Shown: in pieces, positions 12,683-22,507 of the stretch
How the letters are laid out: every line of letters starts with the position of its first letter
Numbering within the stretch: the first letter of the stretch is position 1
Assembly (NCBI GenBank): GCA_018398585.1
Contig: JAGTTD010000001.1
Location: 8,868,501 to 8,932,500 of the forward strand
Reading direction: 5' to 3'
From: Simmondsia chinensis
Taxonomy: Eukaryota; Streptophyta; Magnoliopsida; Caryophyllales; Simmondsiaceae
Length of the DNA stretch: 64,000 bases
Translations under genes and position numbers: made by a program
The notes under the pieces: generated by a model
The model's input: the letters and a program-made list of their open reading frames with translations, nothing else
The model's database searches: none
What the model was told of the DNA's origin: nothing

Positions 12683-13059
12683 TCTTGCTCGTCCTCAAGA
12701 AAGGCTAAACATTAAAGTGCAAGATCTCAAGCTTTTTAAAAATTTATCTCAATTCAAAGCAAGACCACTTCTATTAGAAAAGAATGACTGCGACTCAAAG
12801 TTTTAAGGTTCTAAAGAAAAAACAATCTTTCCAAGGAAAAACCTGTCAATTACCAAGGTAACCGAATTCAAAAGTTAGCTAAGCAAATTAAGTTTATCCA
12901 TTCTTTCAAATCTCAAGACATTCAAACTGAATGGAAGCCAAAAATCATACCGCTCATAACAAGACTTATCAAGTATGCGAAAAACTAAAATTATTCGCAA
13001 AATTTTTTCTTCTTCTCTCTCTCTTATATATATATATATATGAGGAAGTGATCTGCCCA

Positions 13060-13350
13060 AGTCAATCTCAGCTCATGAGTATATCTTTAGCGAGAATCAA
13101 ACTCCTGACCCTCGGGCAATGACCGCATGGGTAAGAAAAGTCACCACTAAGACACCTTTAATATTACCATGTGAGTATATCTTCAGCGAGAATCAAACTC
13201 CTAACTCCTGGACGATGACCGCATGGGTAAGAGAAGCCACCACTGAGATGCCTTCATTATGACTTCCTATCTTCAGTGAGAATCAAGCTCCTGACCCCTG
13301 GGTGATGATCGCATGGGTAAGAAAAGCAACCACTAAGATGCCCTCATGAT
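13060..13350 (-). repeat. Three tandem tRNA-like (SINE-head-like) units
   Basis: Three imperfect copies of a 90-96-bp unit occur, with the plus-strand anchor 'gagaatcaa' at 13092, 13188 and 13278. On the minus strand each unit reads '...TTAGTGG...' followed about 50 bases on by 'GGAGTTTGATTCTC', resembling the A and B boxes of a tRNA-derived pol III promoter. They lie in the internal region of the nested gypsy. The tRNA origin is an inference from the two boxes only. Confidence 0.5.
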
Positions 13351-13958
13351 GGGTAACGCATATCTTAAAATATTTATATGGGATAGCAGTGCTAGAGATG
13401 TTTCCTCCATATATATATATTTTTTTTCCTTATATTTTTCATTACATTTAGGCATAACTCTTCAAAGTTTATTATGTATATGATAACTGTAATGCAATCC
13501 ATTCAAATTTGACCATCTTTTAATCAGAAAGAAAAGTAAAACAGCAATGTTAACTAGTGAACTCAAATACCAAGGTTTTATCAAGATAGTGCCTTAGATT
13601 AGCTCATGTTTTGCAATTGGAACACAAAAGCAATTGATTCTCTGGTTATTCAAATCTAATTAAAGTAAACAAGCTAAAAAGAATAGAAAAATCGCCTAAA
13701 AAGCATGACAATAAGGGTTTTTTTTTAACAAGGGTTCAAAAATGAAAATTTAAAAACTAATGATCTAAACTGTAGAAACTAGACAATCTTTTTGTTGGCC
13801 GACACTATATATATATCCCCATACAAAGGCTCCAAACTCTGGGAGGCACTCAAGCCGACTCTAAAAGACAAAACAAGAAACTTTTCAAAAAATTTTGTTC
13901 AAAATTTTAAAATTGTCTCTTCCACCCCCAAAATTAAAGTTAACATTGTCTTCAATGT

Positions 13959-14972
13959 TTAAAGAAAATATAAAGAACGAAGCAGTAGGTGAGAGGTACT
14001 TTCCAGTTTTGAGGATTGCTTGTTTGATGCCGAATGTCGTGACCAAGTTATCCGAAAACTTGTTTCAAAAATCTGTTGAACAAGAAGTACAAAAATATTA
14101 GAAAATAATAAAAATAAAAGGAAAACTTGGGTGGCCTCCCAAGAAGCACTTAAGTTATAGTCATTAGCTTGACTTTTTGGCAATGATCTATCCCGTGTCC
14201 TGAATGAGAGCGGAGTTTCCTCCATCTACCCTCAATGATCATTTCCTTCCGTGTATCTTCTTTGTACCCTTCTTTATACGACCACCTCCACCTTCTTTAG
14301 CGATGGGATCCTTGAGCCTGATATGCCACAACTTGAATTTTCTTTCCCGATCTTTTCTGCAATTTTTTGATTAGTCAGCCTTGGCTCCAAAAGCCTCTAA
14401 CTTCGTTAGAAAAGCTTTGACACTCTGTTTCAATCACTTGTGGTGGTGGTTCGGTCAAGATAGGTTCAATCATTTGTGGTGATGGGTTGATCAAAGGGGT
14501 TATATCACATTGAGGTGGTTCTTCTAATGTGTCTCCATCCCTTGATGCTATGGTGTTAGTTTGCCTCCCTAGGTCGATGACAGCAATCCTAGGCAAGGAA
14601 TCTTTGTATTCTCAGAAAGTTTCTCTAATGTAGTCCCTACTTAAGGTTCTGGATTTTGGATGAAGGCTCTTTGGTTTTTTAAGTTAGCCATGGTTTCGAA
14701 GCACTCCCTAATTGTCTCTTCTAAGTCATATTTCTTTTCTTCAGACGGATAAGTGGGTGGCCAAGGTGCTTCGTAATACTTCTAAGAAAAGTAGGTTCCA
14801 TCCATCCTTGATTATAGGTGCTAGAGTAGGGATTGTACTGGGGTTGGCTACAATTTGATATGAAGTCATCTTGTTCAAAACCCCATGAGGAAAAGCTATT
14901 TCTCATTTGGCATTCTATATTAGCATGGTTATCTGCACAAAATTCACATCTAGGAGTACAAGCAGCAACCAT
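13959..14972 (-). pseudogene. Tat/Athila-type gag remnant
   Basis: Minus-strand pieces 14972-14721, 14596-14375 and 14225-13959 are broken coding remnants. The best piece contains a zinc-knuckle-like CEFCADNHANIECQ followed by a stretch rich in Gln, Asn and Pro (QPQYNPYSSTYNQGW). That pairing is characteristic of gag in Athila/Tat elements. The other two pieces are rich in Pro, Glu and Gln and only weakly informative. No downstream pol is present. Confidence 0.7.
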
Positions 14973-15550
14973 GTTATCTATTTATTTTTGAATTAGTGAG
15001 AGTTGAGCAGATAATGCACTAATTTCATGTTATCTTTTCGGTACAGCTTGATATTGAGGTCTCATAAAGTTGTAGCAAGCCGTCACTTTTAGTTCTCCTT
15101 CTTTCTTTTTTTTAACAATATATGAAAAAATAAATAAATAAATGAAAAAATAAATAAATAAACTTAAAGGAGAGAAAAATTAAAATTAGTGAAAAAGCTT
15201 AAAAATACAACAATGTTATAAAACCAAGTTAAAATTAAGAAAAAAAAATTTTGAAAAACTTAAAAATAAGAAACTTAACTTTGAAAAAATTATAGGTGAA
15301 TTAAAAGTTAAAATAAAGTTACATTAATTAGAAAACTTAAAATTACAACAATCTGAAATAAAAGTTAATAAAAACCAAAAACTTTATTTTATATATATAT
15401 ATATATTTTAAGAATTCGTTTTACAAATGAATTAAATGAATGAAAAGAGATTTATTTTTCAAACTTTAAACAAAATTTACAAATTATTAACAATTTTAAA
15501 TTAGTACTAAAACAAGGTGGTATCAATATCACTCAAATATAGACAATACT

Positions 15551-15570
15551 CGGCAATGGCGTCAAAAACT
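15551..15570 (-). promoter_or_regulatory. Primer-binding site of the nested element
   Basis: Minus strand AGTTTTTGACGCCATTGCCG directly follows the 5' LTR. It resembles the TTGGCGCCGTTGCCGGGG-type primer site of Athila/Tat elements with a few substitutions. Confidence 0.75.
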
Positions 15571-17891
15571 TAATGCTTTACTTGGTGTATGCTTAGCAAG
15601 TGCACTAAGTCATATTAAGTAATGAAGAGTGAGTAGAGTATCGTTCTCACGATGATTGTTATTGAGCGAGTACCAAAATTAGATGTTTCAGTGCTATTTG
15701 AAAAACCGAAATTTGTAGTTTTTGAAATGAAACAAACCAAAATAAAAAGAACTAAAATATTTACTAATTTTTATAAAAGAGTGCACTGATTTTTTGTTGG
15801 TTTTTATGATAATAAGATCCAAGGCATCTAATTTCACCTAGTTGAATTAATACGCCTTTCTATTCTTAGTATTCAAGTTGTTATTACATGTTGATGGTCG
15901 AAAACCCTAATTTACGAAATATTCTCTCTCGAGCAACACTTAGCATACTCTTTACATATTAACTCATCAACCTCTTACATGAATTTAAATATGAAAAGAG
16001 TTTTAAAGATCCATGGTTTTCACTTAAAACCACACAAATCGCGTTAATCTCTCTCGAGCATTCTGTCACGGATTGCTTATTTTATTAAGTACTTTACTTT
16101 ACTTTTGTATATTTCATTTGCCTTATGTATTTTCCCTTTAATGTATTAGAGTAATCTATAATAGTGTAGAACAATCTAGAAGGATCTAGAACCATCTAGA
16201 GTAGCCTTGGAGCATAAGCAAACCGTGACCTTTGGCTTGGAGCATTAAGTGCACGGTTGGCTAAGTGGGGTAGGTTGGAACAATGTATTAAATTGTAATT
16301 CTAGAAGCTTCTTGCTTGGAAAAGTCCCACCCATGTACTAAACACTTTAATTATAAATAGAGAAGGTCGGGAAATTGCTCAACTCATCCACAAAAATACT
16401 CTTTCACCTCTCTCTTGCTCAACCATGATACTTGGGTGTATTTCCTTTCTTTCCAATACTTAAATGCTTTCGTTGCCTTGAATTTGTAATCGGGTCACTT
16501 TGGGGTTTCGGGATTGGACTTAACGAGGTATTTTTGGAGTGAAGTTGAGTGGCATCGCTGGCTGTGACTAGGTTCAAGTGTCATCCAGTGACAACTTGCT
16601 CAATTTGTGGTGTTTATTACCTTAACTATCATCATAAATCTCCTCTCATACTCATTATGAATCATTATGGGCTTTAAATAGTGATTAAGCATTCAAAACT
16701 CATGAAGAACTTCAACAACGCAATAACAAAATATTGAATACGTTGAATTAGAAGAGAGCGTATATTACAACTGAAGCTACATCGCAGCTTTGAAAAAACA
16801 AAATTAGTTCATAGTAAACACAATATAATACAATATTAAGACAAAATCCATGAACTTAAAGAAAAGAAGGGTAGAAAAGAACTTGAAAATGCAAAATTAC
16901 AAACAAATGTTTTTCTTTTCTCCTCCTTCTTTCTCCTTACGAATTTATACCCTATTTCTCTATTTTGTATTGAGTTTTTCATATTTTGGTTCATGATAAA
17001 ATACCTCCTAAGAAACCCTATTTATAGTGTTTGAGGTTGAAATTACTTAAAATAAAAAATATTGCAAGCTTTAATCTCATTGCACCACACACTGCCGTTG
17101 CTGTCCAAAACTGCAGAATTCAATCAACTTGCTGCTCTTTTTTTTTTTTTGGGTTTTGGCTGGCCAAAATTAGTCTTAATATCATCTTGGACATGTAAAT
17201 GAATTGTTTAATCCATCCTTGCAATTGATTCGTTCATTTTGCCACCCAAATTTGCAAGTTGAACTGAATTGTGAAAGCTTGTTATACGTTTTCTGCAGCC
17301 GTTGTTCTTGCTTATTTTTCTTCATTTTTTTCTACTTTTGCACCCAAAAATGAGCCTTGAAATCGTTTTGAACATTTTATAGAAGTGTAAAAAGCATCCT
17401 TGCACTTGATTTGTTCATTTTTCCATCCAATTTTGCAAGTTGAAGTGAATTGTTCATGGTTGTTGTACAGTCTCTGCATTTTTCTTTTCTTTGCTATTTT
17501 TCTTTATTTTTCTAGCTTTGCACAACCCAAATTCAGAGTTACATGAACTTGGACATTTTAATGCATTTTTTAACCTATCCTTGGTCTTGATTTGTGCATT
17601 TTGCCGCCCCTTTTTGCAAGTTGAAATGAATTGTGCAGGAACTTGTTGTGTTCTTGCTTTAGCCATGTAAATTGTTATGTTTTGCCCTTTTTTTGCTTTT
17701 CTTTGATGAATCTTGCATTCACTTGTTGCTGTTGATGAATAAACCCAGCAAAATTTAGCACAAAATGAGTGTTTTTACAATGAAATGGTAATAGAAGCGA
17801 AAAAGAGTAAAAGCAAGCAATAGCGATAAACGTTTGATGTATGGTGGTTCGAAAATGAACCAAAATGATATGAACTAAATTGGACTTATCA
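15571..17891 (-). repeat. 5' LTR of the nested element, carrying an insertion
   Basis: Starts TAATGCTTTACTTGGTGTAT and ends GGACTTATCA on the plus strand. It is longer than its partner (2321 versus 1847 bp), mostly because of the 530-bp insertion at 16064-16593. Confidence 0.9.
16064..16593 (+). mobile_element. Solo LTR inserted in the nested element's LTR
   Basis: The block starts TGTCACGG and ends CAGTGACA, and it is missing from the equivalent point of the partner LTR (near 11310). It contains a TATA-like 'attataaatagag'. The termini resemble the LTR ends of the chromovirus at 53907 (TGTCACG...CGTGACA), suggesting a related gypsy family. Flanking 5-mers are not an exact duplication. Orientation is inferred from the TATA sense. 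Confidence 0.75.
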
Positions 17892-17896
17892 TGTAT

Positions 17897-18400
17897 TTTT
17901 AAATGCTCTAAGATATTTAGGTAGGGCACATAATAGTATGACAGCATGGATCTCATCTTCTAGGGTCACATTCACATTTTTCAGTTCCTGAAAAATCCTA
18001 TTTAATTCATCTAAAGAGTCTTCTAGAGGTTTGTTCTCATCCATCCTACGGGTAAATAACTTCTCAATATAAAGAATCCTATTAGATAAGGACCCAGTCA
18101 TATAGAATTCCTCTAGCTATTCCCATATTTTGGCCATAGTAGTTTTGGAAGATATAAGAGGCAAAATATTATTATCAAGGCACATAACAAAAGAACCATA
18201 CACATGATGCTCAATTTCTACCTTATCATTCTCTGTTAGATGAGAAAGTTGCTTGTCAAGAGATAGAAGTGCGGCTCCCACAACTTGGGACATCAAAGAG
18301 TGCCCTGTTCTTAATCTTCTGTAGAGCAAAATTGTTCCTCCCATCGAACTTCTCAATGTCAAAGTTAGATGAAATTTTTCAAGAACTTTTCTTAACCCGT
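17897..18400 (-). pseudogene. Copia gag N-terminal half (UBN2-like)
   Basis: On the minus strand after the primer site, the translation includes LLSLDKQLSHLTENDKVEIE, then a frame change, then LYIEKLFTRRMDENKPLEDS and VTLEDEIHAVILLCALPKYL, which are landmarks of copia-type gag (UBN2 family). The reading is cut at 17896 by the nested element and resumes at 10811 with the nucleocapsid part. At least one frameshift separates the two readable pieces. Confidence 0.8.
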
Positions 18401-18401
18401 A

Positions 18402-18413
18402 GCTCTGATACCA
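18402..18413 (-). promoter_or_regulatory. tRNA-Met-type primer-binding site
   Basis: The minus strand reads TGGTATCAGAGC, an exact 12-base match to the usual plant initiator-tRNA-Met primer site, two bases inside the LTR end. Confidence 0.93.
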
Positions 18414-18415
18414 CT

Positions 18416-19417
18416 TGTTAGGTTCTAAGACCGTGGAAAACGGTTTTTGAAATATGTTTCTACGGCATAAATTTGAGATTGAGTCATAAATGATGATAGA
18501 AGAACAAAATTGAAATGAGCAACGTGGAAACAACACAGGAATTATGATGCCCCCTATCAATAGAGAGGACTACTTATATTATTACAGACCAAATCGAATT
18601 AATAAATTACAAGTCATTTCTCAACCTAAGCTATTAATTGTAGACCTTTTCCTTTAGAGCTTCTAAGATCGAAACCTAAAGTCAAAGGAAAGAGTAAAAA
18701 CGTTATACCTGACTCCAGCTAGGCATTGCAATGAACAATGATGCCATCAAAAAGTTCTTGATCACCTCCCATGCATTACACGACACTCAGAACTAGAGAT
18801 TTTCTTTAGAGAAAGCTATGAGAAAGCCCTAGCGGAGCTCTCAAGGAGCAATGTGAAAGACGAAGGCAACAAAGACTGAGATAAATGAAGCACGGTGAAA
18901 GAGTGGCCCTTTTATACCCAAAAGTATCAATCCGCATGTGGCTTATCAAGACCGTTCATAAGGCCCCAAATCAACGGCTTAGAGGGTAGCTAAACAACGC
19001 AGAGTGAGGCTTTTGATGGCTGACGCGTGGCACAATCCAAGCCACTCTTTAAACCAAAATCAACGACCCATAATGCTTATAAACAAACACAAAGCACTGT
19101 GCCTCGATGCGAACAAGTGGCTTCATCATGGCCGATCGTTCAAACAATTTCAAGCGGACATAAAGGTTCCTCAAGAAGCTTCATATAGAAGGGGGATCTA
19201 GCTAGCACCAAGAAGGGGAAACGGGTAGCGAAAAAACTTGGATCTAGGTTAAGACGTGCATACCCATTTTGACAAATATATTAACCCTAAGCTTCATTTT
19301 TATTTACTTAAATGCCATTGTATGAATCTGTTGCGTTTTACTTACCTAATAGCCTAGGTTAGAGACTTAGCTTATAATTTGAGCATAGTTAGTATACATA
19401 GGAACCATATGTCAACA
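18416..19417 (-). repeat. 5' LTR of the copia element
   Basis: Plus-strand start TGTTAGGTTC and end GTCAACA. It is homologous to 6039-7149 but lacks that copy's long C run. The LTRs are visibly more diverged from each other than those of the element at 21549-26501, suggesting an older insertion. Confidence 0.9.
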
Positions 19418-19639
19418 TGTTGAAATGTATTGCGCGAGTGCATCTTGGAGACTACTAAAACAGAATCAAAATTCAACGACTATGTATCATTGTATTAACC
19501 AGTCTTTTGATGCAAAAATTTCAAGGAGCTCCCCAAGTGAAGTCTCATCTTTTGTGTTGGCCATAGTGACAATGGTCGCACTGAAATTAAACCAAATTGC
19601 AAAATATTTTGCATAGTTGGAGTCATGAGGTCCAGTGAG

Positions 19640-20125
19640 AGTCATGGCTTATTGTGATGCTGATTGGGCAGATTGTCCCACTACATGATGTTTCCATATT
19701 AGGATTTCTGGGTTTTTTTTAATTTTATTTTATTTTATGTGGTACCTTTGTTGTTGTATTAAAGAAATAGTCTATTGTTTCTTGATCATCGACTAAAGTG
19801 AAGTACTTAGCCATGGCTACCATGACAGCTGGCTTTGCTTCCTCAATTGCTCTTTGATTTGCCAGTCTTGATAGATTGACCAGCTCATTTATTTTGTGAA
19901 CCGGGCTACTTTCTATGTTGCCTCTAACCCGATGTTTCATGGATATAAAAAGCACATTCAAATTGATTGTCACTTTTTCAGAAGCGACTTTAAGTTAGTG
20001 AGACTAGTACACCTCCATATATCTACACGTCAACTAGCCGATTTCTTCCCAAAGGTCCCGAGGTTCCTCTTTTCTTTTCTACTTTCCAAGGTGAGCGTTA
20101 TCAATTTACACGTCTCAACTTGAGC
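19640..20125 (+). pseudogene. Copia RNase H relic
   Basis: Plus-strand translation gives MAYCDADWADCPTT (the catalytic-Asp block), then SSTKVKYLAMATMTA, then an open stretch 19896-20123 with KKHIQIDCHFFRSDFKL and STRQLADFFPKVPR, ending in LLSKVSVINLHVST and a stop. These are the standard C-terminal RNase H landmarks of plant copia. Stops and frameshifts break it. It has the opposite orientation to the element ending at 19417 and is a separate, older relic. Confidence 0.8.
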
Positions 20126-20986
20126 AGCAATGTTGAATGCACTATAATTTTATATTTTGTATTTTATATTTGGTGCATTATTTTGTAACTCTTGCAATTA
20201 GTGTTAGATTGTTAGTAGTTAAATCCTTCATATTTAGTGTAGTGTATACAACTTGTATTTAGTGAGGAATTGAAGCCATGGCAATGTTTAGCCTCCGTAC
20301 TGCGGCCATCCACTATTAAAGGCCATTGATAATATCTTACCATCCTAGATTCCCAGGCGACCTTTGAGAGGATTAGCTTTTGCAATAAATTATTTTTCTT
20401 TGTAATAAGGAAAGTATCAACTATTAATCTTTTACAAATTGGATTTAATTGTCCTAGTTTAGGCCATCGAATGACCCAAGTACAAATTATTACCAATAAG
20501 AAGTACTTCTAGGAAATGGTAAACAAAGATGAAATCCATTTTAGGTAAGGTGATAATTACTCCTTGATGATGTGACTCAAAGGATCATTCCGATTTCTCC
20601 CCCCTTTTTTTTTCTTTCTATAATATTAATATGGGTGACCTAAAAAAGCACCATTTGAATGATTCGTATAACAAGTGAGATTGCTTTGACAAAATTTTAT
20701 TCTAGCATGAAATGACTAAGCTAATTGAGAAGGTATCAGGTTCTCCCTGTAGCCCCCAAGAATGTCGCAAACTTATGCATCGAATGTCTCTTCGTCATAT
20801 TAACCTCTCTTTAGTTGTTGCCCTACCTTTTATTAGTGCTGAAGAAAAATCGTAGCTGAAATATTAAATGGAAAAATGCGGTTAGACATTTTAAATTTTC
20901 GGTTTTGTTATTAGAATCGGTAAAAATTAATGGTATTTCAGGTATGTTACGGTTCATGACTTGGTTAATTTCTGTTTATTGTAGTA
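20126..20986. other. No gene recognised; possible remains of the copia 3' end
   Basis: AT-rich DNA with no coding signature. It follows the RNase H relic and could contain its LTR, but no partner repeat was found in the window. Confidence 0.4.
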
Positions 20987-21245
20987 TTAGAGTTCATTTA
21001 CCAGGCACTAATGCATCGAATCCCATTAGAACTCTGAAATTAAGTGTGCTTGGGCAAGAGTAGTACGAGGATGGGTGACCTCCGGGGAAGTTCTCATATT
21101 GCCAACCCTATTAGGTTAGGGGTCATCGGAAACAATCTCTCGGGTGGGTTACACCCCAAAGGTGCAAGACTGCGTACATCCACTCCCCCAGACCCCGCTT
21201 AGGCAGGAGCCCTTGAGGCATTGGGTCTGTTGTTGCTATTGTTGA
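20987..21245 (+). mobile_element. SINE with a 5S rRNA head and a plant SINE tail
   Basis: About 21000-21110 aligns along its length with plant 5S rRNA, including 'CCAGGCACTAATGCATCG', 'GTGTGCTTGGGCAAGAGTAG' and 'AGGATGGGTGACCTCC'. By eye it is close to 88% identical. It then runs directly into a tail with 'TCGGAAACAATCTCTCGGG', 'CTGCGTACATCCACTCCCCC' and a (TTG)-rich end, as in the Au/TS-type plant SINE 3' region. The same head-tail fusion recurs at 38973-39208. The 5S internal promoter region is largely kept. No clear target duplication was found for this copy. Confidence 0.8.
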
Positions 21246-21304
21246 TTCAATTAATGAAATATGAAATATATTTTTTTGTTCAAAGGATATAATAATATTT
21301 CAAT

Positions 21305-21360
21305 TTGGTCTAATGGGTGGCTCTAGTTTTACCATACTTGGTCGACTTGGGTTTGAATTC
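21305..21360 (+). other. tRNA-like A and B boxes, possible SINE fragment
   Basis: 'TGGTCTAATGG' and, about 44 bases on, 'GGGTTTGAATTCC' resemble pol III A and B boxes at tRNA-like spacing. No folded tRNA or SINE tail could be established. Confidence 0.3.
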
Positions 21361-21548
21361 CATGAGTGACATTTCCTTACTTTTTTCTCCCTAACAATTT
21401 AATGTTCAACTATGTTTTCCCCCATAATTAGAGGATAAGCTTGAGAAAGCATGGTAGTCTAGAGCAGGGTTAAAGACAAATGGTCAAAACACCAAAACAC
21501 TCGAGACAAACTTTTGACTACTTTAAAAGCGAAAGACAAACTTTTAAC

Positions 21549-22286
21549 TGTTGGAAAAATTATGCATTTTATTAATTTAAAAATTATTATTTTATATTAT
21601 TTATTTTTGAAAAAAGAAAAAATTTATGACTCAAATTTAATTAGAGGCATTAACATCATCATTTAATCGCATTAAGCATTGTGATTGCCGTTTCATATCA
21701 TTGAAGGGAAATTTGATTTTTGAGAGTTAATGTAAAATTGATTTTGAGTGTTAATGCCTTTGACCGGCCATTGATGTAGGAGAAATATTTGGGTGTATTT
21801 TTTGATCTATATAAACTCATGATCATCTTGAAGAAATATACAACAATATGAAATATTTTATTCTTTCAATCCCCTCAATTCTTGTAAAAAATAGTGAGCT
21901 TGGTAATTGTAGTTCAGGGATCTTTCATTGCTGCACTGATAGAGGTCCGACGGGTTGTTGAATCCTGGGAAAGGAACGCGTTTAAGCCTAAAAGCAATAC
22001 TCTTGCAGGAGGGGTGTTTCCTTTCTAAGGATAGCGTTCTCAAGTGCCTCAACCCAAAGATATGTTTTCCTAAACTCCGTTCTTTGTTTAATTTGCGTAA
22101 ACATTCTTGTTATTATTTATATAGTATTATTGGTCTTGAATTTGACAGTGTTTGATTGATGTTGTATTATATTTTTGTTTGTATGAGTATCCAACTTTTG
22201 ATGTTAGTCTCAAATTGAGATGTGTTAATATGTATTGTTTCTTTAATATATATTTTATATGATGAATACTATAAATATTTCTAACA
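21549..22286 (+). repeat. 5' LTR of the 21.5-kb element
   Basis: Starts TGTTGGAAAAATTATGC and ends TTTCTAACA. About 25 differences from 25763-26501 were counted by eye over 738 bp. No tRNA-Met primer match follows it. Confidence 0.88.
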
Positions 22287-22469
22287 GTCTTAGAAAGGAA
22301 AATGTCTTAGTATTATAAATATTTGAAGTTTTCATAATGCCTATTACAATAGCTTTCATGATATGGAAAACCTTAGACAAAAGTTTGGACTAAACAATCT
22401 TCCTTGTTGTATCTTATTTGCTAATAAGTGATGTTTATTAAAATGGTAATTCTACTGCTTTGATCTAAG

Positions 22470-22507
<38 letters not shown>

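Larger units (their letters stand above)
10817..17891 (-). mobile_element. Nested gag-only Tat/Athila-like gypsy element
   Basis: Direct repeats 10817-12663 and 15571-17891 bracket an internal region of only about 2.9 kb, itself bracketed by the perfect 5-bp duplication TGTAT. Minus-strand orientation follows from the primer-site-like tract beside 15571, the purine tract beside 12663, and the sense of the gag remnants. The tract types are those of the Tat/Athila group of Ty3/gypsy. No protease, RT, RNase H or integrase motif was found inside, so this is a non-autonomous, gag-carrying derivative. It interrupts the gag of the surrounding copia element. Confidence 0.88.
6039..19417 (-). mobile_element. 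Ty1/copia retrotransposon, LTR to LTR, split by a nested element
   Basis: Two direct repeats (6039-7149 and 18416-19417) flank minus-strand copia domains in the order gag, zinc knuckle, integrase, reverse transcriptase, RNase H. A primer site TGGTATCAGAGC (minus) directly follows the 5' LTR, and a purine-rich tract precedes the 3' LTR. Flanking 5-mers are TGTGG (6034-6038) and TGTTG (19418-19422), a one-mismatch target duplication. Without the 7.1-kb nested insertion at 10817-17891 the element is about 6.3 kb. The order gag-INT-RT-RH is diagnostic of copia. All coding parts are broken. Confidence 0.9.

Noticed and set aside
13024..13041. TA dinucleotide run as a possible promoter
   Set aside because: Simple microsatellite inside a gag-only retroelement; no other promoter context.
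20987..21120. Functional 5S rRNA gene
   Set aside because: Several substitutions, single copy rather than a tandem array, and directly fused to a SINE tail.
21305..21360. tRNA gene
   Set aside because: Only the two promoter boxes are recognisable; no acceptor-stem pairing or anticodon arm could be established by eye.
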